A stretch of 51,302 nucleotides of DNA. Source: a bacterium (lineage in GTDB: Bacteria > SZUA-79 > Acidulodesulfobacterales > Acidulodesulfobacteraceae). Shown piece after piece: positions 42,795 through 51,302 of this stretch (position 1 is its first letter; every line of letters starts with the position of its first letter). The position numbers and the translations under genes were made by a program. The notes under the pieces were generated by a model, which was not told the origin of the DNA, did no database searches, and was given only the letters and a program-made list of their open reading frames with translations. Location of the stretch: the NCBI GenBank assembly GCA_027318865.1, contig DAHVOJ010000008.1, positions 1 through 51,302 on the forward strand, written 5' to 3'.

Positions 42795-43088
42795 CTATTT
42801 TTTATTAGTAAGTTCTTCGAGCTTTGCTTCTAATTTTTGTATTTTTTTAGTCAGTTCTTCTACGTCGTAAGTCGAGGCAAAATTCATTTCGTCAAGCAAA
42901 ATATCCGCAACTTTTTCTTTTATCGACTTAAAAATAACGCCGGATTCATATTTTACGGTTTCTATAATCTGGTCTGCGGCTTCCCTGCTTTCCTCATCGG
43001 ATATATCGACGTAATCGTCCAATTTTTCCTGCGCGAGAATCGAAAGACCTTTGAGCGCTTTAAGAACTAAATTTATATTGTCCGACAT
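42795..43088 (-). CDS. small coiled-coil protein, unknown function
   Basis: The 97-residue protein is acidic and helical: NINLVLKALKGLSILAQEKL, EESREAADQIIETVKYESG, then a C-terminal coiled coil EELTKKIQKLEAKLEELTNK. The pattern resembles small phasin-like or PhaI-type proteins, but I cannot assign a family. It follows sdhE after 28 bp on the same strand, so it may be co-transcribed. A strong GGAAGG lies before the ATG. Confidence 0.65.
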   Translation of the reverse strand: MSDNINLVLKALKGLSILAQEKLDDYVDISDEESREAADQIIETVKYESGVIFKSIKEKVADILLDEMNFASTYDVEELTKKIQKLEAKLEELTNKK

Positions 43089-43116
43089 TTTAACCTTCCT
43101 CTTTTTATTTTTTTTA

Positions 43117-44004
43117 TTATATTTCGTTCTGCCTGATTTTTGCCATTATACCCCTGAGAGACACGTTATGTCTCGAAAAACCCATTTCGGCATAATCTGC
43201 GCCTAAAGCTACGCCTATAAGCTGCGGTAAATGCAGTATAGGCAGAGATAATTTTTTGTTTATGCTTTTTGCGGCAACGGTCTGATAGGTATCTAAACTT
43301 AAATGGCATAAAGGACACGGAGTAACCATCACGTCGGCGTTTTTCTCCTGCGCCTCGTAAATAGCGTTGCCGGCAAGGGAAGTCGAAGTAGCTTCGTTCA
43401 CGAGTATCGTCTGAAATCCGCAGCATTTTGTTCTCCTCGCATACGATACCGGTTCCCCGCCCAGCGCTTTAATTAATTCTTCAAATCCATGAGGATTTTC
43501 TACATCGTCGAACTTAACTGCGCTTGACGGCCTGAGTATATGGCAGCCGTAAAAAGGAGCAATTTTTATTCCTTTCAAACTTTTAACCGCTTTTTCTTTT
43601 ATTTTATCGAATCCTATATCGTCTCTTACCGCATACAAAATATGTTTTACCTTAACTTTTCCGGTATATTTAAGACCGATTTTGCCGAGATATTCGTTTG
43701 TTTTTTCTAATGATTCTGGATTATTTATAAGCTCCTCGTTTACCTCGCTAAGCGTTAGAGTGCAGGTATTACATATAGTCATTATATCTAATCCGTCTTT
43801 CTCGGCTAAAGCAAGGGTTCTTCCGTTTATGAAAAGTTTTAAATTTTTATCGAATCCGTCTATAACTCCGCCGCCGCAACAGGAAGCTTCGGGCATAGGA
43901 ATTAAATTCATACCTAATTTACCGGCAATAAATTTAGTTGCATTGTCCAGTTCTTTACCGCTTTCCTGAGCTACGCACCCCGGATAATAAGCATAGGTAA
44001 TCAT
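43117..44004 (-). CDS. SdhE: CCG-domain (HdrB-like) subunit of type-E succinate dehydrogenase/fumarate reductase
   Basis: The 295-residue protein has two CCG domains: YYPGCVAQESGKE, SCCGGGVIDG, ICNTCTL, then FYGCHILRPS, KCCGFQTI and PCPLCHLSLD. In type-E succinate:quinone oxidoreductases, as in Sulfolobus and Campylobacter MfrE, this subunit replaces the heme membrane anchor. It overlaps sdhB in an ATGA arrangement, so the three proteins are made together. It could also be misread as a second HdrB, but its sdhAB context argues otherwise. Confidence 0.88.
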   Translation of the reverse strand: MITYAYYPGCVAQESGKELDNATKFIAGKLGMNLIPMPEASCCGGGVIDGFDKNLKLFINGRTLALAEKDGLDIMTICNTCTLTLSEVNEELINNPESLEKTNEYLGKIGLKYTGKVKVKHILYAVRDDIGFDKIKEKAVKSLKGIKIAPFYGCHILRPSSAVKFDDVENPHGFEELIKALGGEPVSYARRTKCCGFQTILVNEATSTSLAGNAIYEAQEKNADVMVTPCPLCHLSLDTYQTVAAKSINKKLSLPILHLPQLIGVALGADYAEMGFSRHNVSLRGIMAKIRQNEI

Positions 44005-44999
44005 AATTTATCCTCCAAGTCCAGTTCTTTATATGCAAGCCGTATATCTTCCATATCTTTTATTAATTTATGCCTGAGAGGCGGAATTTTCCCTTTTAGT
44101 CCGGCTCCGAAAGCCATGGGCAAGTCGTTAATAAGTCCGGTAATTCCGCCTGATTCGAATGCCACTTTTACTTCATCGAGCCTTCCCGTTTCTCCGATGG
44201 ACCTTGCTATAGAAACTACATGCTTAGAGCCTGCGGAAAACGTGATAGAATTTTTAACCGATTTTTCATGAAGTTTTACTATAGCTTTTACCGGAGAAAT
44301 ACCTTTTGGGCAGAACTCTTCGCAAGACTGGCAGTGAACGCAATCCCATATTCCATCGGGCTTCGAACCGCCGACTAAACGAGAGCCGTTTTTATCGTTA
44401 TCTCTCGGGTCTTCGCTGTATCTGTATAGTTTAGCAAGAGCTGCAGGTCCTAAATAGTTTTTGTTTCCGACTACTCCTCCGCATTCGGAATAACAGCATT
44501 CGCACAAAATACAGTTGGGAGTATCTTCGTTCCCCGTTAAATTTTGAAACTCCGATTTATAATACACCGGCTGACTAATTTTTTCGCCTTCTTTTAATGC
44601 GTGAAAGCGGTTATGCGCCTCGTCTTCCCTCTGTCCGAGAAGATACGGCTTGATTTCTTTTATTTTATCGAAAAAGCTCTCCTGATCCACTACTAAATCG
44701 CGTATAACCGGCATATTGGCGAGGGGTTCCACGTTGATTATCCCAAATTTATCTATTTCGTGGCTTACCTGAGTTTTGCAGGCAAGTTTTGTAATGCCGT
44801 TTATTTTCATTGCGCACGAACCGCATATCGCGCTTCTGCATGACCTTCTAAAGCTGAGCGTTCCGTCAAGTTCCGACTTTATTTTAATTAAGGCGTTTAA
44901 AACCGTCATTCCCGGATAATCTTCTGCCGTATATTCTTTATAATACGGTTTTTCGTCTGTTTCCGGATTAAATCTGCATGCCCTGACCTTAAATTCCAT
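44001..44999 (-). CDS. sdhB: succinate dehydrogenase/fumarate reductase iron-sulfur subunit
   Basis: The 332-residue protein has an N-terminal [2Fe-2S] ferredoxin domain (RRSCRSAICGSCAMKING, about 52-69). The [4Fe-4S] and [3Fe-4S] region follows with CILCECCYSECGG and CVHCQSCEEFCPKGIS. It is about 90 residues longer than classical SdhB, with a C-terminal extension like those of type-E enzymes. It passes electrons from the flavin of SdhA to SdhE. Confidence 0.94.
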   Translation of the reverse strand: MEFKVRACRFNPETDEKPYYKEYTAEDYPGMTVLNALIKIKSELDGTLSFRRSCRSAICGSCAMKINGITKLACKTQVSHEIDKFGIINVEPLANMPVIRDLVVDQESFFDKIKEIKPYLLGQREDEAHNRFHALKEGEKISQPVYYKSEFQNLTGNEDTPNCILCECCYSECGGVVGNKNYLGPAALAKLYRYSEDPRDNDKNGSRLVGGSKPDGIWDCVHCQSCEEFCPKGISPVKAIVKLHEKSVKNSITFSAGSKHVVSIARSIGETGRLDEVKVAFESGGITGLINDLPMAFGAGLKGKIPPLRHKLIKDMEDIRLAYKELDLEDKL

Positions 45000-45017
45000 T
45001 ATATTTTTCCCTCACTA

Positions 45018-46691
45018 TTAATACGTCCTCGGCTGAGGTTTAAATTTTGTTATAGAAACTTCGGAAAAATCGAATTTTATATTGCCGCTTCCGTCTAAAG
45101 TCGCAAGAGTATGTTTGAGCCAGTTAGAATCGTCCCTTTCCGGAAAATCGGTTCTGTAATGGGCGCCTCTCGACTCTTTTCTCAATATTGCCCCTCTCGT
45201 TATAACTTCGGCTATAAGCAGTATATTATTAAACTCGAACGCCTCTACTATATCGGTATTAAACGTTTTCGATTTGTCGTCTATTCCTATATTTCTTGCG
45301 CGTTCTTTAAGCTCGCCGATTTTATCTAAAGCTTTTTTCATGGCGTTTTCTTCCCTGAATACCCCGACATCCGCTCTCATCTCTTCCTGAAGTTCCGATT
45401 TTAAAAGACCGTGTCTTTCTTTCCCGGAAGATTTTTTAAGTTTTTCGAAAGCCTCCTCATCTCTTTTGACCGCCTTTTCATCGAATTTTCTTTCATCAGC
45501 GGTTTTTAAATATTCCGCCATATCTATTCCGGCTCTTCTGCCGAATACTACGGTATCGAGAAGCGAATTGCCTCCAAGCCTGTTTGCCCCGTGAACGCTG
45601 ACGCAGGCGGATTCTCCCGCAGAATAATAACCTTCTATAACCGTTCTGCCGTTATAATCGGTTTTAATGCCGCCCATAGAATAATGCGCGCCGGGTCTAA
45701 TGGGTATTGGCTCATAAATTGGATTGACGCCTTCGAAATCGATGGACAACTGCATTATTTGGGGAAGCTTTTCCATTATTCTTTCTTTGCCGAGATGCCT
45801 TATGTCCAAAAGTATGGCTCCGCCTATGCCTCTGCCCTCGTTTATTTCGGTCTGTTCGGCTCTCGCTACAACGTCCCTTGGGGCAAGTTCCATTGCTTTA
45901 GGAGCATACTTAGACATAAATCTGACTCCGAGAGAATTAAGCAAATAAGCTCCTTCTCCTCTTGCTCCCTCCGTAACTAATATTCCGGTGCTTTTAAGGG
46001 TAGTCGGATGAAACTGGACGAATTCCATATCCATCAGGGGGACGCCCGCTTTAATAGAAACTGCCATACCGTCTCCGGTATTTATAAGCGCATTGGTATT
46101 AGACGAATAAACCTGTCCGTAACCTCCCGTAGCAAACAAAACCGCTTTTGCGGCGATACCCTCGAACTTTCCGTTTTTAATATCGTAAGCTACTACCCCG
46201 CTGACTTTTCCGTTGTCGGTAACCAAGCTGGTTACGAAATATTCGTAAAGAATTTTTGTTTTATATTTCAGGACATTGTCGAAAAGTCCGTGCAGCATCA
46301 TATGCCCGACCGCATCGGCATAATAGCAGGAACGCGGAAAACTCTGCCCGCCGAAAGGCCTCTGGGCTATACCGCCTTTATCGTTCCTGTTAAAAACGAC
46401 GCCCATGCTTTGAAGTTCCAGTATATTGCCGGGGGCTTCGCTCGCCAGTATTTCGATGGCATCCTGATCGCCGAGATAATCGCTGCCCTTTACGGTATCG
46501 AAAAAATGGGATTCCCAAGAATCGTTTTCGTCGAACGCCGCGTTGACTCCGCCCTGAGCGGCTCCCGAATGGGAGCGGGTAGGATAAACCTTGCTCACTA
46601 TTACCGCATCTATGCCTTTTTTTCTAAGTTCGACGGCGGCTCTTAATCCTGCAAGTCCGGCGCCGACTATAACAACGTCATGTTTTAACAT
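45018..46691 (-). CDS. sdhA: succinate dehydrogenase/fumarate reductase flavoprotein subunit
   Basis: The 557-residue flavoprotein has the FAD-binding VIVGAGLAGLRAAVELRKKG, the covalent-FAD histidine in TRSHSGAAQGGVNAAF, MDMEFVQFHPTTL, EGARGEGAYLLNS, GAHYSMGGIKTD and the substrate-site Arg region RLGGNSLLD. It interconverts succinate and fumarate. No twin-arginine signal precedes it, so it is cytoplasmic, unlike MfrA of Campylobacter. GAGGT precedes the ATG. It heads sdhA-sdhB-sdhE. Confidence 0.96.
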   Translation of the reverse strand: MLKHDVVIVGAGLAGLRAAVELRKKGIDAVIVSKVYPTRSHSGAAQGGVNAAFDENDSWESHFFDTVKGSDYLGDQDAIEILASEAPGNILELQSMGVVFNRNDKGGIAQRPFGGQSFPRSCYYADAVGHMMLHGLFDNVLKYKTKILYEYFVTSLVTDNGKVSGVVAYDIKNGKFEGIAAKAVLFATGGYGQVYSSNTNALINTGDGMAVSIKAGVPLMDMEFVQFHPTTLKSTGILVTEGARGEGAYLLNSLGVRFMSKYAPKAMELAPRDVVARAEQTEINEGRGIGGAILLDIRHLGKERIMEKLPQIMQLSIDFEGVNPIYEPIPIRPGAHYSMGGIKTDYNGRTVIEGYYSAGESACVSVHGANRLGGNSLLDTVVFGRRAGIDMAEYLKTADERKFDEKAVKRDEEAFEKLKKSSGKERHGLLKSELQEEMRADVGVFREENAMKKALDKIGELKERARNIGIDDKSKTFNTDIVEAFEFNNILLIAEVITRGAILRKESRGAHYRTDFPERDDSNWLKHTLATLDGSGNIKFDFSEVSITKFKPQPRTY

Positions 46692-46828
46692 TCATAACCT
46701 CTATTTGTTTATACTTTTCTTTATGGCGGCAGACATACATCCGCCCTTCAAAATAATTTGTTTTTATCTTAAAAATGCGGTTTTTGATATTATAGGATAA
46801 ACCTTTAAAATTTGCAATAAATTTTTTT

Positions 46829-47314
46829 TTACTTTCTTTTATATGTTCCGCTCTTTCCGCCCTCTTTGCTTATCAGATAAATTTCGGATATTTCGATAGA
46901 TTTATCTACTGCTTTTAACATATCGTAAACGGTTAACGCCGCTACCGACGCCGACGTCAAGCTTTCCATTTCCACTCCGGTCTTGCCGGATATTTTAACC
47001 GTAGAAATTATAGTTATGGAACTTTCATTTTCGTCGGGTTTGAAAGCGATATCGCAACTTTCAATATTTAAAGGATGGCATAAAGGGATTAATTCGGAAG
47101 TTTTTTTTGCCGCCATAATTCCCGCAATTTTTGCGGTTCCTAACGCGTCTCCTTTTTTGCCGCCCTTGCCGACGGCAAGTTGAAACGCTTCTGCGGACAT
47201 AGATACTTTTGCATGGGCGGAAGCGATTCTTACGGTATTATTTTTTGGGGAAACATCGACCATTTTTGGCATTCCTTTTTCGTCGAGATGAGTCAGCCTT
47301 GTTTCTTTTTTCAT
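46829..47314 (-). CDS. moaC: cyclic pyranopterin monophosphate synthase MoaC
   Basis: The 161-residue enzyme catalyses an early step of molybdenum cofactor synthesis together with MoaA. The signature MVDVSPKNNTVRIASAHAKV, AGIMAAKKTSELIPLCHPLN and EMESLTSASVAALTVYDML are all present. GGAGG precedes the start. Its neighbours are unrelated to molybdopterin; it is 45 bp after the solute-binding protein gene and 137 bp before sdhA. Confidence 0.96.
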   Translation of the reverse strand: MKKETRLTHLDEKGMPKMVDVSPKNNTVRIASAHAKVSMSAEAFQLAVGKGGKKGDALGTAKIAGIMAAKKTSELIPLCHPLNIESCDIAFKPDENESSITIISTVKISGKTGVEMESLTSASVAALTVYDMLKAVDKSIEISEIYLISKEGGKSGTYKRK

Positions 47315-47359
47315 AATGATTTCCTCCGGCTTTGTTAACCTTTGTCTTATTTTTTTAAA

Positions 47360-49009
47360 TTAATCCGTAAATTCGGCATAATACCATTTTCTTATATCGT
47401 ATCCTATTCCCGCCGGAGCCGGCTTTATGCCTTTTATGCTCTTTTTCACGACAGGCATCGCATAAGGAATATACAAAAAAGTATAAGGGGTTTCTTTTGC
47501 AATAATTCTTTGAATTTTAAAATAATATTTTTTCTGTTTTTTGAGATTAAACGTCGAGCGCGCTTTTCTGAATAAAAGGTCTATTTCGTCGTTATTAAAC
47601 GACGTAAAATTTAAACCCTTCGGAACGATATTAGACCCGGTAAATATGGCGGCGTTGTCGTAAGGGTCGGGAGTTATAGTGAATCCGAGCAAAACGGTCT
47701 GAAACTTTTTTTTCATAATAAATTCGGATATTAAAGACGTCCACTCCATAACCCTTATTTCTGCTTTTATACCTATTTTTTTTAAATTTTGTTGTATAAT
47801 TTCGGCGGCGGATAATCTTTCCTGATTACCCTGCGGAGTAAGGATGGTAAATCGAAAAGGCTTGCCGCTTTTTTCCAAAACTCCGTTTTTAAGGCTCCAA
47901 CCCGCCTCGTTAAAAAGTTTTAAAGCTTTTGACGGATTGTATCCGTATTTTTTAACGTTCTTATCGTAAAAATATGTTCCGGGCATAAAAGGACCGTAAC
48001 AGTGAACGCCTAATCCAAACAGCGCGCCTTGTATTATCTCTTTTTTATTTATAGCATAGCTTAAAGCCTGCCTGACTTTTATATTTTTAAAAAGAGGGTC
48101 GAGAAGATTATACCCCAAAAAAGTAAAACTTAAAGAGGGATGAATATATTTTTTAAATCTTGACTTAAATCCTTTTCCGTCAGATTCATATTTATACTGA
48201 ATAGGACTTAATCCCATATAGCTTATACCGTTGGACTTAAGCATCAGGAACATAGACGAAATATCCGGCACTATCTTATATACAAGGTGCTTTATTTTTG
48301 GAGCGCCCATAAAATAATGAGGATTGGCTTTCAGGACTATTTCGTATCCGTGGACCCATTTATCGAATTCGTATGGGCCTGTACCTATAGGACGGCTTCT
48401 TAATTTTGTGGTCAGCAGGTTTTTTCCTTTAAGGAGTTTTTCGGATAAAATACTTAACCCCCATGAAGATAACGCCGGAGCGTAAGGTTTTTTATAAGTA
48501 ACCCTGAAAATATATTTCCCTATAATTTTTGCCTTATATACCTTGAGGTATTCCGCGGCATAAGGCGTGGGAGTTTTTGGATTTACCATTAAACGGTACG
48601 TGAACATAACGTCTTTTGCGGTAAATTTTTGTCCGTTCTGCCAGTAAACATTGCGGCGGAGAAAAAAAGTTATGGTTTTGCCGCCGTTGCTTATTTTCCA
48701 TGACTTTGCAAGGTCCGGAACTATTTTAAAATTTCTGTCATAACGGACCAATCCGTCGTAAATTTGAGAGGCAACCTCGGCGGTAGGGGCATCCGCCGCC
48801 ATATTGCCGATAAGATTCGTCGCGTCTGCCGGAAGACCGATAATCAACGAGGAATTTTGAAGGTTTTTTAAAGGTTTTATTATTTTATTCCGGTTATTTT
48901 TAACGCCCGATTTTGAATAAAAAAATATAATCGATGCGGCGGATAGCGTTAAAACAGCAATAATAAGAAACAAATACGCAGTTCGTTTTTTATCGTCGAA
49001 ATATCTCAT
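47360..49009 (-). CDS. ABC transporter substrate-binding protein, family 5
   Basis: The 549-residue protein is of the oligopeptide/dipeptide-binding SBP_bac_5 family: EVASQIYDGLVRYDRNFKIV, DLAKSWKISNGGKTITFFLR, GQKFTAKDVMFTYRLM and RQALSYAINKKEI. An uncleaved hydrophobic segment at about residues 12-31 looks like a membrane anchor rather than a lipoprotein signal. No permease or ATPase gene lies nearby, so it is an orphan in this window. The substrate is unknown. Confidence 0.9.
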   Translation of the reverse strand: MRYFDDKKRTAYLFLIIAVLTLSAASIIFFYSKSGVKNNRNKIIKPLKNLQNSSLIIGLPADATNLIGNMAADAPTAEVASQIYDGLVRYDRNFKIVPDLAKSWKISNGGKTITFFLRRNVYWQNGQKFTAKDVMFTYRLMVNPKTPTPYAAEYLKVYKAKIIGKYIFRVTYKKPYAPALSSWGLSILSEKLLKGKNLLTTKLRSRPIGTGPYEFDKWVHGYEIVLKANPHYFMGAPKIKHLVYKIVPDISSMFLMLKSNGISYMGLSPIQYKYESDGKGFKSRFKKYIHPSLSFTFLGYNLLDPLFKNIKVRQALSYAINKKEIIQGALFGLGVHCYGPFMPGTYFYDKNVKKYGYNPSKALKLFNEAGWSLKNGVLEKSGKPFRFTILTPQGNQERLSAAEIIQQNLKKIGIKAEIRVMEWTSLISEFIMKKKFQTVLLGFTITPDPYDNAAIFTGSNIVPKGLNFTSFNNDEIDLLFRKARSTFNLKKQKKYYFKIQRIIAKETPYTFLYIPYAMPVVKKSIKGIKPAPAGIGYDIRKWYYAEFTD

Positions 49010-49153
49010 ATTTATTTATTATCTCAAATTAGACTATAATCTTTCAAGAAAAAACAAGATTAAGGAAGAAAACGCATCTTAAATATTTACGGTAAGGCGA
49101 AAGCATGAGAATAATCGGCTTGATTCGGCAAAATAAAAAATAAACGGGGTTGA

Positions 49154-50254
49154 TTACGGATACGGCGAATATTGCGGTATTCCGAAGTCCGGTTCTAAGC
49201 CGAACATAAGATTCATATTTTGAATTGCCTGAAGAGAAGCTCCTTTTCCAAGGTTGTCTATGGCGCTGACGATTTTAACCATTGAACCGCCGCCGTCTTC
49301 TTCGCGCATTTCAAATGCAATATGGCAGTTGTTGGAATAGACGACATTTTTTATATCGCAGTCTTCGATATTATCGAGTATCGATACGAACGGACTTCCG
49401 AAGTAAAAATTTTCATATATACCGGCTATATTTTTTCGGGATATACCTTCATTTAATTTTAAATACACGGTCGTCAGTATGCCTCTGGAAACCGGAATAA
49501 CATGAGGGGTAAATATAACGTCCGGCATAAATTTATCTTGTTTTGCCGGAGAATTTAAAAACGCTTTTTCTATTTTTTCTTTAATTTCGGGCAGATGTCT
49601 GTGCGACCAGACGTTATAAGCTTTTGCCGAATTTTCTATCTCGCAAAAAAGATTCTGCGTCTTTAAGCCTCTTCCGGCGCCTGAAATTCCGGACAGAGAG
49701 TCTATAATAACCGGGCTTGAAAAATCTATGCATCCTTTAAAAACAAGAGGCAATATCGGCAGTAAAGCGCCGGTTGGATAACATCCCGGATTAGCCGTGA
49801 ATTGAGAATTCTTAATTTTATTATAAAAAATATCGGAAAGACCGTAAACGAAATCGGTATTCATTTCGGGTGCGCCGTGTTTTCCGTAATATTTTTCATA
49901 TATAGATAAGTCGTCGAATCTAAAATCCGCGCCTATATCTATTATTTTAACGTCTTTGTTTTTCTTTAAAATATCCGGCATAAGTTTAGAACTTTCATTG
50001 TGAGGAAGACAAAAAAATACGGCATCGGAAGACCCGGCTATTAAGTCTGCATCAAAAAGCGAAAATACAATTTCTGATAATAAACTGTTTTCAGGATTTT
50101 TTTTTGCAAATAGGGGGGAAAAATCTGGAAGTTTTTTGCCGGCATTACTGTTTGAAGTAATTACGGATATAGAAACATCCGGTCTCGACGACAGCGCTTG
50201 TATCAGATATACGCCGCTGTAACCGGATGCCCCTACAATCGAAACTCTTATCAT
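49154..50254 (-). CDS. argC: N-acetyl-gamma-glutamyl-phosphate reductase
   Basis: The 366-residue enzyme performs the third step of arginine synthesis. NADP-binding VSIVGASGYSGVYLIQAL, the catalytic cysteine in TANPGCYPTGALLPILPL and the HRHLPEI site are present. It follows rpsI after 18 bp and so may be expressed with the ribosomal genes, an unusual but known coupling in some bacteria. Confidence 0.95.
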   Translation of the reverse strand: MIRVSIVGASGYSGVYLIQALSSRPDVSISVITSNSNAGKKLPDFSPLFAKKNPENSLLSEIVFSLFDADLIAGSSDAVFFCLPHNESSKLMPDILKKNKDVKIIDIGADFRFDDLSIYEKYYGKHGAPEMNTDFVYGLSDIFYNKIKNSQFTANPGCYPTGALLPILPLVFKGCIDFSSPVIIDSLSGISGAGRGLKTQNLFCEIENSAKAYNVWSHRHLPEIKEKIEKAFLNSPAKQDKFMPDVIFTPHVIPVSRGILTTVYLKLNEGISRKNIAGIYENFYFGSPFVSILDNIEDCDIKNVVYSNNCHIAFEMREEDGGGSMVKIVSAIDNLGKGASLQAIQNMNLMFGLEPDFGIPQYSPYP

Positions 50255-50272
50255 TTGAATATAACGATTATA

Positions 50273-50668
50273 TTATCTCTTAGAGAACTGGAACCTTGCT
50301 CTTGCCGCCTTCTGTCCATATTTCTTTCTTTCTTTAACTCTCGGGTCTCTGGTAAGCATAGAAGCTTTTGCAAGAGTTTCTTTCAGGTCGGGATTTATAA
50401 GAAGAATCGCTTTTGCAAGCGCAAGCCTTACGGCGCCTGCTTGACCGCTTAATCCACCGCCTGCCACGTTGACGTATATATCGTACTTATTTTCTATCGG
50501 ATAAAATGCTAAAGGTTTTACGGCTGAGACTCTGTAACTTTCAAGCGGAAAATACTGCTCGAAATCTCTTCCGTTAATAATTATTTTGCCGGCGCCTTCT
50601 TTAAAATAAGCCCTTGCAATACCTGTTTTTCTTTTACCGACCGCATGTATAATACTTTTTTTTGCCAT
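50273..50668 (-). CDS. rpsI: 30S ribosomal protein S9
   Basis: The 131-residue protein has the S9 signature: AVGKRKTGIARAYFKEGAG, GGGLSGQAGAVRLALAKA and the C-terminal KKYGQKAARARFQFSKR that reaches the P-site tRNA. It follows rplM after 41 bp in the usual order. Confidence 0.98.
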   Translation of the reverse strand: MAKKSIIHAVGKRKTGIARAYFKEGAGKIIINGRDFEQYFPLESYRVSAVKPLAFYPIENKYDIYVNVAGGGLSGQAGAVRLALAKAILLINPDLKETLAKASMLTRDPRVKERKKYGQKAARARFQFSKR

Positions 50669-50709
50669 TAGCTTTTTACCTTAATTTAATTTCTATTTTT
50701 TTTAATTGT

Positions 50710-51126
50710 TTACTTTACTTTATCGGCTATTTCTACTTTTACCGGCTTTTGCGCAGTATGAGGATGTTCTTCGCCTTCGTATATTTTAACTTTTTTAAGA
50801 ACGGCGTCAGAAAGTTTGTTTTTAGGCAGCATTCCTTTGATTGCCGCCAATAGGGGATACGAAGGGTCTTTTTTTACCATATCCTTATATTTAAACGTTT
50901 TAAGACCTCCCGGATAACCGCTGTGAAAATGATATTCTTTGTCTTCGGTTTTTTTCCCGGTTAACTTTGCTTTGGCACTGTTTATGATAACCACAAAATC
51001 TCCGTTATCGGTATAAGGCGTCCAGTCCGCTTTATCTTTGCCCATAAGCCTGTTAGCCGCAAAACTTGCGACCCTTCCTAAGCTTATGCCTTTTGCGTCA
51101 ACCAATATCCACTTGCTTTCAGTCAT
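50710..51126 (-). CDS. rplM: 50S ribosomal protein L13
   Basis: The 138-residue protein is standard L13: WILVDAKGISLGRVASFAAN, DFVVIINSAKAKLTGKK, YHFHSGYPGGLK and AIKGMLPKNKL. The start at 51126 was chosen because GGGAG lies upstream and the residues before it (from 51195) are low-complexity and not conserved. It heads rplM-rpsI-argC. Confidence 0.97.
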   Translation of the reverse strand: MTESKWILVDAKGISLGRVASFAANRLMGKDKADWTPYTDNGDFVVIINSAKAKLTGKKTEDKEYHFHSGYPGGLKTFKYKDMVKKDPSYPLLAAIKGMLPKNKLSDAVLKKVKIYEGEEHPHTAQKPVKVEIADKVK

Positions 51127-51254
51127 CCAAAATCTCCCGAAATAAAATATAAAATAATAAGTATAATTTAAGCGTAGTTTTATATTATTAAACAATTATG
51201 TTTTTTTGTCAAGAATTTTTTTTACCCCAAAATTGCCGATAGAAAATTATTTTT

Positions 51255-51281
51255 CTGGATTCCTGCTTACGCAGGAATGAC
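51255..51281. repeat. dispersed palindromic repeat, copy 4
   Basis: CTGGATTCCTGCTTACGCAG plus GAATGAC is an inverted copy of the element at 15-41. An 18-bp motif shared with 3463-3480 lies next to it at 51228-51245. Confidence 0.8.
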
Positions 51282-51302
51282 TTCGCAGGTTTTAAGGTCT
51301 TC

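Noticed and set aside
43117-44004. Second heterodisulfide reductase subunit B
   Set aside because: CCG domains match HdrB, but the ATGA overlap with sdhB and the sdhA neighbour make a succinate dehydrogenase E subunit more likely.
46008-46646. 212-residue plus-strand open frame inside sdhA
   Set aside because: Antisense shadow of a conserved flavoprotein gene, with no start signals or domain.
51127-51195. Longer N-terminus for ribosomal protein L13
   Set aside because: The extra residues are low-complexity, not conserved in L13, and the GGGAG ribosome site fits the start at 51126.

Overview
The window looks like chromosome from an AT-rich, anaerobic, sulfur-metabolising bacterium of the Deltaproteobacteria sensu lato. 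The basis is a complete hdrCBA-flxDCBA electron-transfer cluster (typical of sulfate reducers and other strict anaerobes), a type-E succinate dehydrogenase/fumarate reductase (SdhA-SdhB-CCG protein), rimO/mtaB, and the tig-clpP-clpX-hup order. An acidophilic or uncultured sulfate-reducer lineage (for example Acidulodesulfobacterales) is only an impression. The threonyl-tRNA synthetase is of the archaeal type, which is unusual for a bacterium.

Region 1 (1-2300): yebC, then a tRNA-Leu gene whose 3' half is duplicated about 0.7 kb away. Between the two copies lies a hicBA toxin-antitoxin pair, so a mini-island is implied. tRNA-Asp and a small DUF1640-like coiled-coil protein follow.

Region 2 (2303-15947): a 13.6-kb genomic island. 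It is bounded by a perfect 49-bp repeat of the 3' half of tRNA-Val, with a tyrosine integrase next to the intact tRNA. Its cargo is two small membrane proteins, a broken AlbA_2 gene and a same-strand defence cassette. The cassette holds a DUF262/DUF1524 GmrSD-type protein, a cytosine-5 methyltransferase, a UvrD-like helicase with a C-terminal PD-(D/E)XK/Fe-S nuclease, and a Vsr-type nuclease lacking the classical zinc ligands. A secreted protein, a RepB-type primase and a second two-gene tyrosine recombinase module bracketed by 13-bp inverted repeats complete it. The methyltransferase/helicase-nuclease/Vsr operon is the best candidate here for an undescribed system.

Region 3 (16041-30525, minus strand): rimO, hdrC-hdrB-hdrA, flxD-flxC-flxB-flxA, thrS, tig, clpP, clpX, hup. 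The Hdr-Flx proteins would form a cytoplasmic NAD(P)H-linked, probably electron-bifurcating complex. The protein-quality genes follow on the same strand.

Region 4 (30548-42785, plus strand): a TolC-MacA-MacB-type efflux operon with a promoter carrying a palindrome in its spacer; cysE with an Rrf2/IscR-like regulator; a NifS/IscS cysteine desulfurase and mnmA, making a cysteine-to-thiouridine sulfur route; then mtaB, rnc and der.

Region 5 (42795-51126, minus strand): rplM-rpsI-argC, an orphan family-5 solute-binding protein, moaC, sdhA-sdhB-sdhE and a coiled-coil protein. Small dispersed palindromic repeats (several families) are scattered through the intergenic gaps.
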